Shown here one piece after another: positions 18,802-26,567 of a stretch of 64,000 bases of DNA (within the stretch, counting starts at the first letter, position 1; the number at the start of each line of letters is the position of its first letter). Origin of the DNA: an uncultured Bacteroides sp. (lineage in GTDB: Bacteria > Bacteroidota > Bacteroidia > Bacteroidales > Bacteroidaceae); contig CANPJW010000009.1 of NCBI GenBank assembly GCA_947574505.1, positions 1 through 64,000 of the forward strand. Reading direction: 5' to 3'. The notes under the pieces are model-generated. The model was not told where the DNA came from. It made no database searches and was given only the letters and a program-made list of their open reading frames with translations. Both the position numbers and the translations under genes were made by a program.

Positions 18802-20457
18802 ATGCGTTCATTTATTATATATTTAAATTTCGTCAGTTTGCTGGCTGTCTGTTTGTTTGCCTGTAACCACCATTCTTCCAATCCGATGTTACAGCAAGTA
18901 GATTCTTTGTTGGAAATGAAGCCGGACAGTGCATTGACTATTTTAAAAAATATATCTGTTTTAGAGGATTTGCCGGAAGTAGACAAGGCATACTATGCTT
19001 TGTTGCTGGCTGAGGCTACGGACAAGAACAAACTACCCTTATTGCCTTGCGATTCCTTATTGAATTTCGCCTTGGATTATTATGGAGATGATGATAGGGA
19101 GAAGGCTGTGGCATTGATGTATAAGGGAAGGCTGCTGGCAGAGATGGATGATGAAAAGGCAGCGATAGAGATGAATTTGAAGGCATTGGAAATATTGCAG
19201 GATTATCCGGTAGATACAAAATATAGAAGATTAATTTATAGTGCGCTGGGATTGTGGTATGGGAATTGTGAATTGAATGACAAGGCATTGGAGGTGTTGC
19301 ACCAATCTCTTCATTATTCTTTTGATGCTAAAGATACTGCCATTGCTTATATTAATATAGGATATATTTATGGCATGAGAAATATGCAGGATTCTGCCAT
19401 AACCTATCAGCGCAAAGCTGTGAAGTATGCCATGCGTTCTAAAGATAGAAGCATGATACTTACTTCTTGGCATAATTTGAGCATTTGTTATAGACACTTT
19501 GAAAATGTCGATTCGGCTGTTGTTTATGCGCATAAGGTTTTACAGCATTTATCTTATGGGAATGGAAAAGCAGATGCTTATTATAATATGGGGGATTTAT
19601 ATGTTGATTTGGAACAATATGATTCAGCACGCCATTATTTAGAAAAGAGTTTGTTTCTTTCTCCATCTCGCTCTATACCCTACTGGTCACTTGCCGTAAT
19701 GGAGGCTGAACTAGGAAATTTTAAGTCTGCCTATCACTATCTGGATACGTTTGTTATGGTTCAGGACTCATTAGATAACAGTGAGCTATTGACGGAAGTG
19801 CAACATTTAGTCTATAAACATCAGACGGAATTAAGAGTAAAGGATGAACAGATAAAATCCAAAAGGATTATAAGATGGATTGTCTTTGTATCCGTTATTA
19901 TTTGCTTTGTCGTTGCTTTGATTTACCAACGTTGGATAAATAAGAAAAATAACCAGCAGGCACTCTATCGGCAGTCATTGCAATATGCCCATGAGAAGCA
20001 GGATATGATGCAACAACGTATAGAGGAAAATGAATTAACTCTTGCACTGTTGCAAGACAGAGAGAACCAAAATCTTGATGAAATCGATAAAAAAGAACGA
20101 TTGATTGCTCAGTTGAAGCAAGAAAAGCTGGAACTTCGCACATGGACGTTTTGGCAGACTCCTATATATAAAAAAGTGATGTCCTTATCCGAACAAAAGG
20201 AAGTGGATAAAAAGGCACGAAAAGTAATGACAGATGTAGAACGTGAAAAACTAAAGAAAACAGTATTTGAGATCTATGCTGATTATATTTCTCCTTTGCA
20301 AGCACAATACTCCCAACTGACGGAGGATGACTTGTTGGTCCTTTGCCTGCAAGAAGCGGGTATTTCTCCGTTGGCCATTTCTTTATGTTTCGGACATACG
20401 GATACGGTAGCCCTCAATCAAAGGAAATCGCGTCTAAAAAAGAAAATGTCAGAGTGA
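18802..20457 (+). CDS. TPR lipoprotein-like membrane regulator, paralogue 2
   Basis: With the ATG at 18802 the product has 551 residues. It shares the whole layout of its neighbour: a lipobox-like cysteine (LFAC), L-x-L-x-P-D-S-A-L-x-I-L-K near the start, the identical LLAEATDKN and LLPCDSLLNFAL blocks, TPRs, a transmembrane helix (IVFVSVIICFVVALIY), a coiled coil and the HTH-like tail LTEDDLLVLCLQEAGISPLAISLCFG. Tandem duplication is the simplest origin. It has its own promoter. The gene directly downstream is a small secreted protein (frameshifted here), a possible partner or target. Confidence 0.75.
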   Translation: MRSFIIYLNFVSLLAVCLFACNHHSSNPMLQQVDSLLEMKPDSALTILKNISVLEDLPEVDKAYYALLLAEATDKNKLPLLPCDSLLNFALDYYGDDDREKAVALMYKGRLLAEMDDEKAAIEMNLKALEILQDYPVDTKYRRLIYSALGLWYGNCELNDKALEVLHQSLHYSFDAKDTAIAYINIGYIYGMRNMQDSAITYQRKAVKYAMRSKDRSMILTSWHNLSICYRHFENVDSAVVYAHKVLQHLSYGNGKADAYYNMGDLYVDLEQYDSARHYLEKSLFLSPSRSIPYWSLAVMEAELGNFKSAYHYLDTFVMVQDSLDNSELLTEVQHLVYKHQTELRVKDEQIKSKRIIRWIVFVSVIICFVVALIYQRWINKKNNQQALYRQSLQYAHEKQDMMQQRIEENELTLALLQDRENQNLDEIDKKERLIAQLKQEKLELRTWTFWQTPIYKKVMSLSEQKEVDKKARKVMTDVEREKLKKTVFEIYADYISPLQAQYSQLTEDDLLVLCLQEAGISPLAISLCFGHTDTVALNQRKSRLKKKMSE

Positions 20458-20515
20458 TAAACTGAAATATATTGTTTATCAGTGTTTTATAGAAATATTA
20501 TGTCACAGCAAATAG

Positions 20516-20546
20516 TTGTACGTTCTTTCCTTTCCCTCTAACTTTG
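20516..20546 (+). promoter_or_regulatory. Promoter of the DUF3244-like gene
   Basis: TTG at 20516-20518, 20-bp spacer, TAACTTTG at 20539-20546: a full Bacteroidota consensus, 27 bp before the ATG. Confidence 0.6.
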
Positions 20547-20573
20547 CGGCATCATTTTTAAACAAAAAGAAGT

Positions 20574-20908
20574 ATGAAAGCAAAGTTATTATTGATGTTA
20601 TTTTTAGTTTCCTTGAGTTTGGGAGTTTTTGCTTCGGAGCATCACCAAAAGAAGCCTCATGCAGTTTGCAAAGTTTATGAAAAGGTGGCTACTAGAATTC
20701 CTTTTATTTTTTCAGTACAAACCGAGGATATAAATGACTGCTTGTATCTCACATTTCAATTTTCATTAGATGATGCTGACATTACTATGCTAGATAAGGA
20801 TGGTAATGAAAAGGTGTAGTTATGGATAACGCATTTGAAAAAACAGCTGTACTTCCTAAGTGTGATAAAGGAAGTGCTTACTCGACTCAGATAAATTTAA
20901 GTTTTTAA
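20574..20908 (+). pseudogene. DUF3244-like small secreted protein, frameshifted
   Basis: The intact frame from ATG 20574 gives 81 residues with a signal peptide (MKAKLLLMLFLVSLSLGVFA) and a beta-rich part (CLYLTFQFSLDDADITMLDKDGN), then stops at TAG 20817-20819. The stretch resembles DUF3244, whose members continue with a further strand pair. In another frame, translation resumes at 20816 as VVMDNAFEKTAVLPKC to a TAA at 20906-20908 and would complete the domain. A two-base GT duplication in GTGTAG at about 20814-20817 would explain the break. It could be a real lesion, a slippage site or a sequence error. Confidence 0.55.
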
Positions 20909-21096
20909 GTAATTCCAATTAAGGCTGTATGATAATATTTTAGTTGATAATCTAAGGTTATTGATAATGTGAAGTTCATATCTGAATCTTATTTTATTGC
21001 TCATGTTATGATAAAATATGTTATATGGTTGATTTTTAGTGTTGTATAGGTGAGTGGATGTTATATGGATAGAGCTTTATGCTTATATCTTCTTTC

Positions 21097-21104
21097 TAAT
21101 TTTG
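21097..21104 (+). promoter_or_regulatory. -7 box of the 21.1 kb outer-membrane barrel gene
   Basis: TAATTTTG, exact match, 23 bp upstream of ATG 21128. Confidence 0.55.
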
Positions 21105-21127
21105 CAACATCAAATAAAAAAATAAGT

Positions 21128-21826
21128 ATGAAGACTAAAATGATTGTAGTGGTGGTTTTGGCTGCGATGTGTGTATTGCCTTTGTCTGCACAGGTAAAAG
21201 TTGGTGTGGAAGGTGGAATGAACCTGTCTCATTATCTGGTTTCCGGTTCTGACGGATATAAAGCCGAGCAGGTAGGTGGAATGAAGCCCGGCTTTCAATT
21301 GGGGGTGACTGTGGACTACGAGATAGGAAAGCATTGGATGTTAATGTCCGGTTTGTCTTGGTTGCAGAATAGAAGTACCATGAAAATGATGGATCACATG
21401 GTTACTTATTTTCCTAAGACAGAGATAAAGATGAATAATCTGATTTTGCCGTTAAAAATGGGATATAATATTCGGGTTTCGGATAAACTCAGCCTCATTC
21501 CGTCGGTTGGAGTTTATGCTTCTTACGGATTTGGTGCTGGAAACTGTTCTTTGGATGTTATTCACCAAGAGGGGGATAATATAACTACCGAGCCTGCAAA
21601 ATGGAAGCCCTTGGATGGTTTTTCCTATAAAGCCGGGGAGCCCAATAATAGTGGTAATCTTCAGGCTTTCCGCCGTTGGGATTATGGGGGCATTGTTGGA
21701 ATGAAGGCTGTTATTGCCGATCATTATACGATAAGTTTTGATTATAGGGTCGGAATAAAAAAGATACAGGCACAAAATGGTTTGCGGAATTCAACTTTCC
21801 AGTTCTCCGTAGGCTATCGTTTCTAA
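21128..21826 (+). CDS. PorT-like outer-membrane beta-barrel protein
   Basis: I use ATG 21128, after a promoter and AAATAAGT, because the longer frame from 21050 would begin upstream of the promoter. The 232-residue product has a signal peptide ending PLSAQ and barrel-type strands with repeated GVEGGMNLS, FQLGVTVDYEIGKHW and LIPSVGVYASYGFGAG. It ends FQFSVGYRF with a terminal Phe, the classic outer-membrane signature. Function is unknown. It sits at the end of the plus-strand block containing the TPR regulators and DUF3244 gene. Confidence 0.75.
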   Translation: MKTKMIVVVVLAAMCVLPLSAQVKVGVEGGMNLSHYLVSGSDGYKAEQVGGMKPGFQLGVTVDYEIGKHWMLMSGLSWLQNRSTMKMMDHMVTYFPKTEIKMNNLILPLKMGYNIRVSDKLSLIPSVGVYASYGFGAGNCSLDVIHQEGDNITTEPAKWKPLDGFSYKAGEPNNSGNLQAFRRWDYGGIVGMKAVIADHYTISFDYRVGIKKIQAQNGLRNSTFQFSVGYRF

Positions 21827-21845
21827 ACTGATTTAATTAAACTGG

Positions 21846-21950
21846 CAATCTGTCAAAATGATAATGCCGGTGTATGAGGGTGTCCTGTTTTAAAGGATAC
21901 AGTTTGTGTATTTTCATCGTATTCTCGTGCATCGGCATTTTGACAGATTG
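21846..21950 (+). terminator. Long stem-loop after the barrel gene
   Basis: Perfect 15-bp inverted repeat: CAATCTGTCAAAATG at 21846-21860 and its complement at 21936-21950, enclosing 75 bp that can itself form a GTGTCCT/AGGATAC stem. A T-rich run follows. It probably ends the plus-strand transcripts; a structured RNA or small inverted-repeat element is also possible. Confidence 0.5.
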
Positions 21951-22061
21951 TCTTCTTTTTCTGGTTATTTATTCTTTTATGGATATATGTGAACGTATAT
22001 GTAGGGAAATGCATACATACGTGTCCGACAGGGATCTTTATGCCTTTTGAGATCCCTCTAT

Positions 22062-22718
22062 TTATTGAGCCAGCTCTTTCAATATCTCCTCTATTTTCTG
22101 AAAGAGTTGTCCTATGTGCGCTCCGTCCACAAAAGCATGGTTTACAGTGAAAGCGATGGGCATTACCAGTCTTCCTTCGCGTGGCACTACTTTGCCGGCA
22201 TTCATCAGCGGATAGTCTAATGGATGGTCGGGAGCCATTTGTGTATAGGTGAGTGAAGTGAAATAAAGCTGAGGCGTGGCACTCAGTTGGATAATATCAA
22301 AATCTCCCTGTTCTTTAATGACTTTTTCGGCTCCATACGGGTCACCCTCTTCGGGGATGTTATGGACGATGTGATATGCTTCGGCATAAAACCGTTCAAA
22401 ATCTGCATGGTAAGGGATGCGGACTGTGTAGAAAGTCTTGCCGGGTACAGCGATAGGTGATATGATGTCCACCTGATCGTGATAGACCACCTGTCCGTTT
22501 TTATCTGTACGGAAACGGAATTCTTTCACTTCATTGGCAGCACGTAGCACAGCATACAGGTAATACAGGAAAAAAGAGCGCTTGGCGGCTTTTGCAGCTG
22601 GAAATGCTTCAGTGCAATCCACTTCACTGGTAATGGATATCCATGAATTATGGAAGTTGCGGAAAAAATTATAATTGTCCCGGCGTTCCCAGGTTTCAAT
22701 ATCTATTATATGTTTCAT
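22062..22718 (-). CDS. Chloramphenicol acetyltransferase-like acyltransferase
   Basis: The 218-residue protein has the CAT-family fold features: the N-terminal [19 protein letters not shown] segment and the catalytic motif H-x-x-x-D-G in [12 protein letters not shown] near the C-terminus. The true CAT family transfers acetyl from acetyl-CoA to a hydroxyl. Many Bacteroidota members are chromosomal housekeeping relatives without proven resistance activity, so I do not call it a resistance gene. It starts one base after the TAA that would end full-length lgt, so it is the third gene of the panE-lgt unit. Confidence 0.85.
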   Translation of the reverse strand: MKHIIDIETWERRDNYNFFRNFHNSWISITSEVDCTEAFPAAKAAKRSFFLYYLYAVLRAANEVKEFRFRTDKNGQVVYHDQVDIISPIAVPGKTFYTVRIPYHADFERFYAEAYHIVHNIPEEGDPYGAEKVIKEQGDFDIIQLSATPQLYFTSLTYTQMAPDHPLDYPLMNAGKVVPREGRLVMPIAFTVNHAFVDGAHIGQLFQKIEEILKELAQ

Positions 22719-22826
22719 TTATTTTACGGGTTTAAAAGAATGGTACATGAAGTGCGCTCCCAGCAGTATGAACGGAATGCTGAGCCATTGCCCCATGTTC
22801 AGAATCATACTGTCTTCAAAGGCTTC
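22719..22826 (-). pseudogene. Separated C-terminal codons of lgt
   Basis: Reading on in frame past the TAG at 22827-22829 gives [19 protein letters not shown] and further hydrophobic residues, ending in TAA at 22719-22721, directly against the next gene's ATG. This is the expected last transmembrane helix of Lgt, so the stop interrupts a formerly full-length gene of 273 codons. Confidence 0.75.
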
Positions 22827-23540
22827 CTAGCTGGCTTTTATAAACTCCACAAGGAAGCGGAAGGTGAATATGGTAGTGAGGCAGTAGCCGAAATAGAAAC
22901 CGGGGTATAGCGTGGTTTTGTACTTTTTATACAACCGCAAGCCTATGATAAAAATCAGAAGATAGGCGATGGCTTCGTAGAGTTGTGCCGGGTGGCGGGG
23001 TTGCATATCTTCGTGCGGAAAAATGAACGCCCAAGGAACATGAGTTACCGTACCTACTATTTCACCATTCATCAGGTTACCTAAACGGATAAAACAACCT
23101 GCCAGCGGGGTGGCGATGGCTATATTGTCTAGTACAGTCAGGAACTTCAATTTTACACGGCGTGAATAGATCCATAAGGCGAGCATTAGTCCGATGGTTC
23201 CTCCATGGCTGGCAAGACCTTGATAACCGGTCCATTTTATCCCAGAATCGGTAATCTTGACGGGCAACAGCATTTCTACAGGGTGAGAGAGCCAATAGCC
23301 TGGCTCATAGAACAGACAATGTCCCAGGCGAGCACCGATAACAATACCCAGCAGGCAGTAAACGAACAGGGAATCAAATTTTTCGTAAGGAATTTTTTGG
23401 TCTTGGTAGAGTTTGTATATCACCCAGTAGGCCAATGAAAGCCCTGTAACGAACAATACGGAGTAATAACGGATGGAAATGCCGAAAATGGAAAAGATTT
23501 CTATATCGGGATTCCAAAGAATGGCTGACAGTGTATTCAT
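22827..23540 (-). CDS. lgt: Prolipoprotein diacylglyceryl transferase, truncated by an in-frame amber codon
   Basis: Lgt attaches diacylglycerol from phosphatidylglycerol to the lipobox cysteine of prolipoproteins in the inner membrane. The family motifs are visible: the GARLGHCLFYEP region, the catalytic-loop SHGGTIG, the Lgt signature RLGNLMNGEIVG, and FRFLVEFIKA, which holds the late essential Arg/Glu pair. Translation then stops at TAG 22827-22829, giving 237 residues and losing the last membrane helix. A single change (CAG to TAG) would explain it. The start codon overlaps the panE stop by 4 bp (ATGA). Loss of Lgt would matter in an organism this rich in lipoproteins, so a sequence error must be considered. 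Confidence 0.9.
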   Translation of the reverse strand: MNTLSAILWNPDIEIFSIFGISIRYYSVLFVTGLSLAYWVIYKLYQDQKIPYEKFDSLFVYCLLGIVIGARLGHCLFYEPGYWLSHPVEMLLPVKITDSGIKWTGYQGLASHGGTIGLMLALWIYSRRVKLKFLTVLDNIAIATPLAGCFIRLGNLMNGEIVGTVTHVPWAFIFPHEDMQPRHPAQLYEAIAYLLIFIIGLRLYKKYKTTLYPGFYFGYCLTTIFTFRFLVEFIKAS

Positions 23541-24448
23541 ATCTTGAATTTTTGTGCAACTTTGCGGTAAGTGGGCATATCCACATCCATCTTTTCGCCC
23601 AGTGCGATCATATCAAACAATAGTCCTTGTATTTCGGACTCGTGTCCTTTGGCTATATCTTTTTGCATGGATGCGGTACTGTCCGGGTCTAATTTGTCAA
23701 TCACTTTTAAGTTGTATCCTATCGGGTCTTCCGCATAGGTAATTCCCATTTTGCGGCCTATTTCAGAACTTTCCTTGGACAGACCGATGAAAGAGTCGCG
23801 TTCTGCTCCGGGATGTTGCAGAGGACCCATCGGGACATCATGGTAGGCACCTGTGCAGGCCATAGCCGAGATGAATGACCATTTGATGAAGGTGTCGCGA
23901 TTGATATCATCCGAAATATCGGCTTTGATCCCTGCTTTTCTTAGTACATCGGCAATGGTTTCCAGACGTTCCGGAGCCACACCCTGTTGGGGACGTGCAC
24001 CGAAAACCAGCCGGAATATTTTGCCCATTTGTGTGATTTCACCCGGTCCGGAAACGAAACCTACGATGTAGATGCATCCGTCCAATACTGTTACATGTGG
24101 AACGAGTTGCCCGATGCGGGGACCTGTACCGTAAACATTCAGGATGGGGATAATCAAGGTATCTTTATCCGAGGCTTTTTCCAACAGATCTTTGATGGAA
24201 TCCAGGGAATAGCCCTTCACGCATACAAAAATTACGTTGGCCTTCTCGTTGTATTCCTCGGCTGTGCAGGCTTGTATAGGTAGAAAGTGATTACCTTTTA
24301 AGTCTGATCTTAGGTGAAGCCCTTTTTCACGAATGGCTTCCAGATGCTTGCCACGGGCAATGCATGTTACGTCTTTTCCTGCTAAAGCAAGGAAACCGGC
24401 GATGCTTCCTCCAACGCCGCCGGTTCCCACGATTAAATATTTTTCCAT
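23537..24448 (-). CDS. panE: 2-dehydropantoate 2-reductase
   Basis: The NADPH-dependent enzyme reduces ketopantoate to pantoate in pantothenate/CoA synthesis. I use the ATG at 24448 (MEKYLIVGTGGVGGSIAG), where the Rossmann G-x-G-x-x-G motif begins at once, in place of a longer upstream start. This gives 303 residues, normal for the family. The ApbA C-terminal domain contains KWSFISAMACTG, with the catalytic Lys-x-x-x-N/S region. The 4-bp overlap with lgt shows translational coupling. The CoA pathway enzyme coaD is elsewhere in the window (59.2 kb). Confidence 0.88.
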   Translation of the reverse strand: MEKYLIVGTGGVGGSIAGFLALAGKDVTCIARGKHLEAIREKGLHLRSDLKGNHFLPIQACTAEEYNEKANVIFVCVKGYSLDSIKDLLEKASDKDTLIIPILNVYGTGPRIGQLVPHVTVLDGCIYIVGFVSGPGEITQMGKIFRLVFGARPQQGVAPERLETIADVLRKAGIKADISDDINRDTFIKWSFISAMACTGAYHDVPMGPLQHPGAERDSFIGLSKESSEIGRKMGITYAEDPIGYNLKVIDKLDPDSTASMQKDIAKGHESEIQGLLFDMIALGEKMDVDMPTYRKVAQKFKI

Positions 24449-24567
24449 GTTAGTTGTATTTTGTTTTAGGAAACAAAACACTGACTTATCGGTCTGCCAT
24501 CAGTTTTGCTGGTTTCCTGATGTTTTTTCATGCATTGCATGACAAGTCTTTTGCGTTTTGATTTACC

Positions 24568-25671
24568 TTATACATTGAAACGGAAGTGCATGATGTCACC
24601 GTCCTGTACTACGTATTCTTTACCTTCCACGCCCATTTTTCCAGCCTCTTTCACGGCGGCTTCCGAACCATATTTAATGTAGTCTTCGTACTTGATTACC
24701 TCGGCACGGATAAATCCTTTCTCGAAATCGGTGTGGATGACTCCTGCACATTGGGGGGCTTTCCATCCTTTACGATAGGTCCAGGCTTTTACTTCCATTT
24801 CTCCGGCGGTGATGAAGGTTTCCAGTTCCAGCAGGTGATAAGCCGATTTGATCAGACGGTTTACACCTGATTCTTTCAGACCGACTTCCTGAAGGAACAT
24901 CTGGCGGTCTTCATAGGTTTCAAGTTCTGCGATATCGGCTTCGGTTTTGGCGGCTACGACCAGAATTTCTGCATTTTCTTCTTTTACGGCTTCGCGTACT
25001 TGTTCTACATATTTATTGCCGGTAGCAGCACTTGCTTCGTCCACGTTGCATACGTACATCACTGGTTTGCTGGTCAGCAAGAACAGTTCTTTTGCGATTT
25101 TTTGTTCGTCTTTGCTGTCAAATTGTACGGTACGCGCAGATTTGCCTTGTTCCAATGCGTCTTTATATTTAACAAGGATGTCGTACATTTGTTTTGCTTG
25201 TTTGTCACCGCCCGTCTGTGCCTGTTTTTGTACTTTTTGAATACGGCTTTCAATGGTTTCCAAATCTTTCAGCTGGAGTTCGGTGTCAATGATTTCTTTG
25301 TCACGTACCGGATCTACACTACCGTCTACATGAGTTACATTTTCATCGTCAAAACAACGGAGTACGTGCAGGATAGCATCTGTTTCACGGATATTTGCCA
25401 GAAACTTGTTTCCCAGCCCTTCACCTTTGCTAGCCCCTTTTACAAGTCCTGCAATGTCAACAATTTCTACAGTAGTGGGAACGATACGTCCCGGATGAAC
25501 CAGTTCGGCAAGTTTGGTCAGGCGTTCATCAGGAACGGTGATGACACCTACATTCGGTTCGATGGTACAGAAAGGGAAGTTGGCTGCTTGAGCCTTTGCA
25601 TTCGATAAACAATTAAAAAGTGTCGACTTTCCTACGTTTGGAAGACCGACAATACCACATTGTAAAGCCAT
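24568..25671 (-). CDS. ychF: Ribosome-binding ATPase YchF
   Basis: The 367-residue Obg-like P-loop protein has the G1 motif GLPNVGKSTLFN, G3 DIAGLVKGASKGEGLGNKFL, and a modified G4 that gives ATP preference in this family. A coiled-coil arm follows (about 130-165), and the C-terminal TGS domain ends YVVQDGDIMHFRFNV. It binds ribosomes and takes part in translation stress responses. A minus-strand -7 box lies at 25713-25720, 42 bp upstream. Confidence 0.95.
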   Translation of the reverse strand: MALQCGIVGLPNVGKSTLFNCLSNAKAQAANFPFCTIEPNVGVITVPDERLTKLAELVHPGRIVPTTVEIVDIAGLVKGASKGEGLGNKFLANIRETDAILHVLRCFDDENVTHVDGSVDPVRDKEIIDTELQLKDLETIESRIQKVQKQAQTGGDKQAKQMYDILVKYKDALEQGKSARTVQFDSKDEQKIAKELFLLTSKPVMYVCNVDEASAATGNKYVEQVREAVKEENAEILVVAAKTEADIAELETYEDRQMFLQEVGLKESGVNRLIKSAYHLLELETFITAGEMEVKAWTYRKGWKAPQCAGVIHTDFEKGFIRAEVIKYEDYIKYGSEAAVKEAGKMGVEGKEYVVQDGDIMHFRFNV

Positions 25672-25712
25672 TATCTATTTGTTTTTTTGATTATTATCTA
25701 TCTATTTGTTTG

Positions 25713-25720
25713 CAAAGATA
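25713..25720 (-). promoter_or_regulatory. -7 box of ychF
   Basis: TATCTTTG on the minus strand, exact consensus, 41 bp upstream of the ATG. Confidence 0.5.
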
Positions 25721-25802
25721 ACCATTCTTTTTGTATCAGACTTCATATTGAAGTCAGATTTGGCTTTTTTATATGCGAAAAGGGGGGGCTTGTTACGAAA
25801 CA

Positions 25803-25831
25803 GAAAGGGCAACCGTCACGGCTGCCCTTTC
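25803..25831. terminator. Terminator after the DUF3836 gene
   Basis: GAAAGGGCA (25803-25811) and TGCCCTTTC (25823-25831) form a 9-bp stem just beyond the minus-strand gene end at 25872. Confidence 0.55.
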
Positions 25832-25871
25832 GTCGAGTTTTTATGAAAAGTGTTAGATTGTTAGAATAGAT

Positions 25872-26258
25872 TTATTTGTCCATAGTTACGGTCATTTCGG
25901 GTACTAATATATATTCTTTCTTTTTAGAGTTCCATTTGTAATATTCAGTAGTCATACTTTTATTGCCATAAGTATAACGAATGCAGAGGTTATTTTCCCA
26001 GCGGTTTTTGTTACTGTTCCATTTTTGCGCCTCGTCCTCAGTACGTTGGTTGTTGGCGTCATACTTGTAATTGTGCTTCATATAATTAGTAAGCATGGTG
26101 CCTTCCATTTTAAAAATCGTTTCCGAAACAACTACTCCATTTACTTCTTCTGCATTGTAAATCAGGTTGTCACCCGGATTTCCTGCAAAAACTGTAAGGT
26201 TAGCAATAAATAAAATTGCTACAACGAGCATTCCTTTCAAAAAATTGATCTTTTTCAT
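25872..26258 (-). CDS. DUF3836 family small secreted protein
   Basis: The 128-residue product has a signal peptide (1-25, ending VFAG). The mature part is built of repeated Tyr/Trp/Asn-rich strands (HNYKYDANNQRTEDEAQKWN, ENNLCIRYTYGNKSMTTEYYKWN), as in DUF3836. The family is largely restricted to Bacteroides and related genera and has no known function; it is likely periplasmic. It is a single gene with a -7 box at 26308-26315 and a hairpin terminator downstream. Confidence 0.75.
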   Translation of the reverse strand: MKKINFLKGMLVVAILFIANLTVFAGNPGDNLIYNAEEVNGVVVSETIFKMEGTMLTNYMKHNYKYDANNQRTEDEAQKWNSNKNRWENNLCIRYTYGNKSMTTEYYKWNSKKKEYILVPEMTVTMDK

Positions 26259-26307
26259 GATATTGATATATTAGATTGTTACTTTCATATTGTTTTTAAA
26301 AGCGGTG

Positions 26308-26315
26308 CAAATGTA
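26308..26315 (-). promoter_or_regulatory. -7 box of the DUF3836 gene
   Basis: TACATTTG on the minus strand, exact TAnnTTTG match, about 50 bp upstream of the ATG. Confidence 0.45.
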
Positions 26316-26470
26316 CGAAAGAAAATTGAATATCCTAACATTTCTGCTAGAAAATGATGATATTTTTGCAAAATGTCACTGATTAAACAAATATTAAGAA
26401 TTGTATAATGGCTATTTGTTATAATTGTCTTGTCTTTGTGTTTTCCACTTATGTCTGGGATGGCAAATGA

Positions 26471-26506
26471 AAAGCTCAATGGATTGGAAAATACCATTGA
26501 GCTTTT
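26471..26506 (-). terminator. Terminator of polA
   Basis: Twelve-base-pair stem AAAGCTCAATGG / CCATTGAGCTTT with an 11-nt loop, about 60 bp beyond the polA stop. The minus-strand side continues into TTTCATTTG. Confidence 0.7.
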
Positions 26507-26567
26507 ATGATATAAATACTTTACATATAGTACTATCTATTTTGCTAATAGTTGGTTTATGTATGCT

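Noticed and set aside
22062..22718. Calling the CAT-like gene an antibiotic-resistance gene
   Set aside because: It is embedded in a housekeeping operon with no mobile context, and chromosomal CAT-fold relatives often lack resistance activity.
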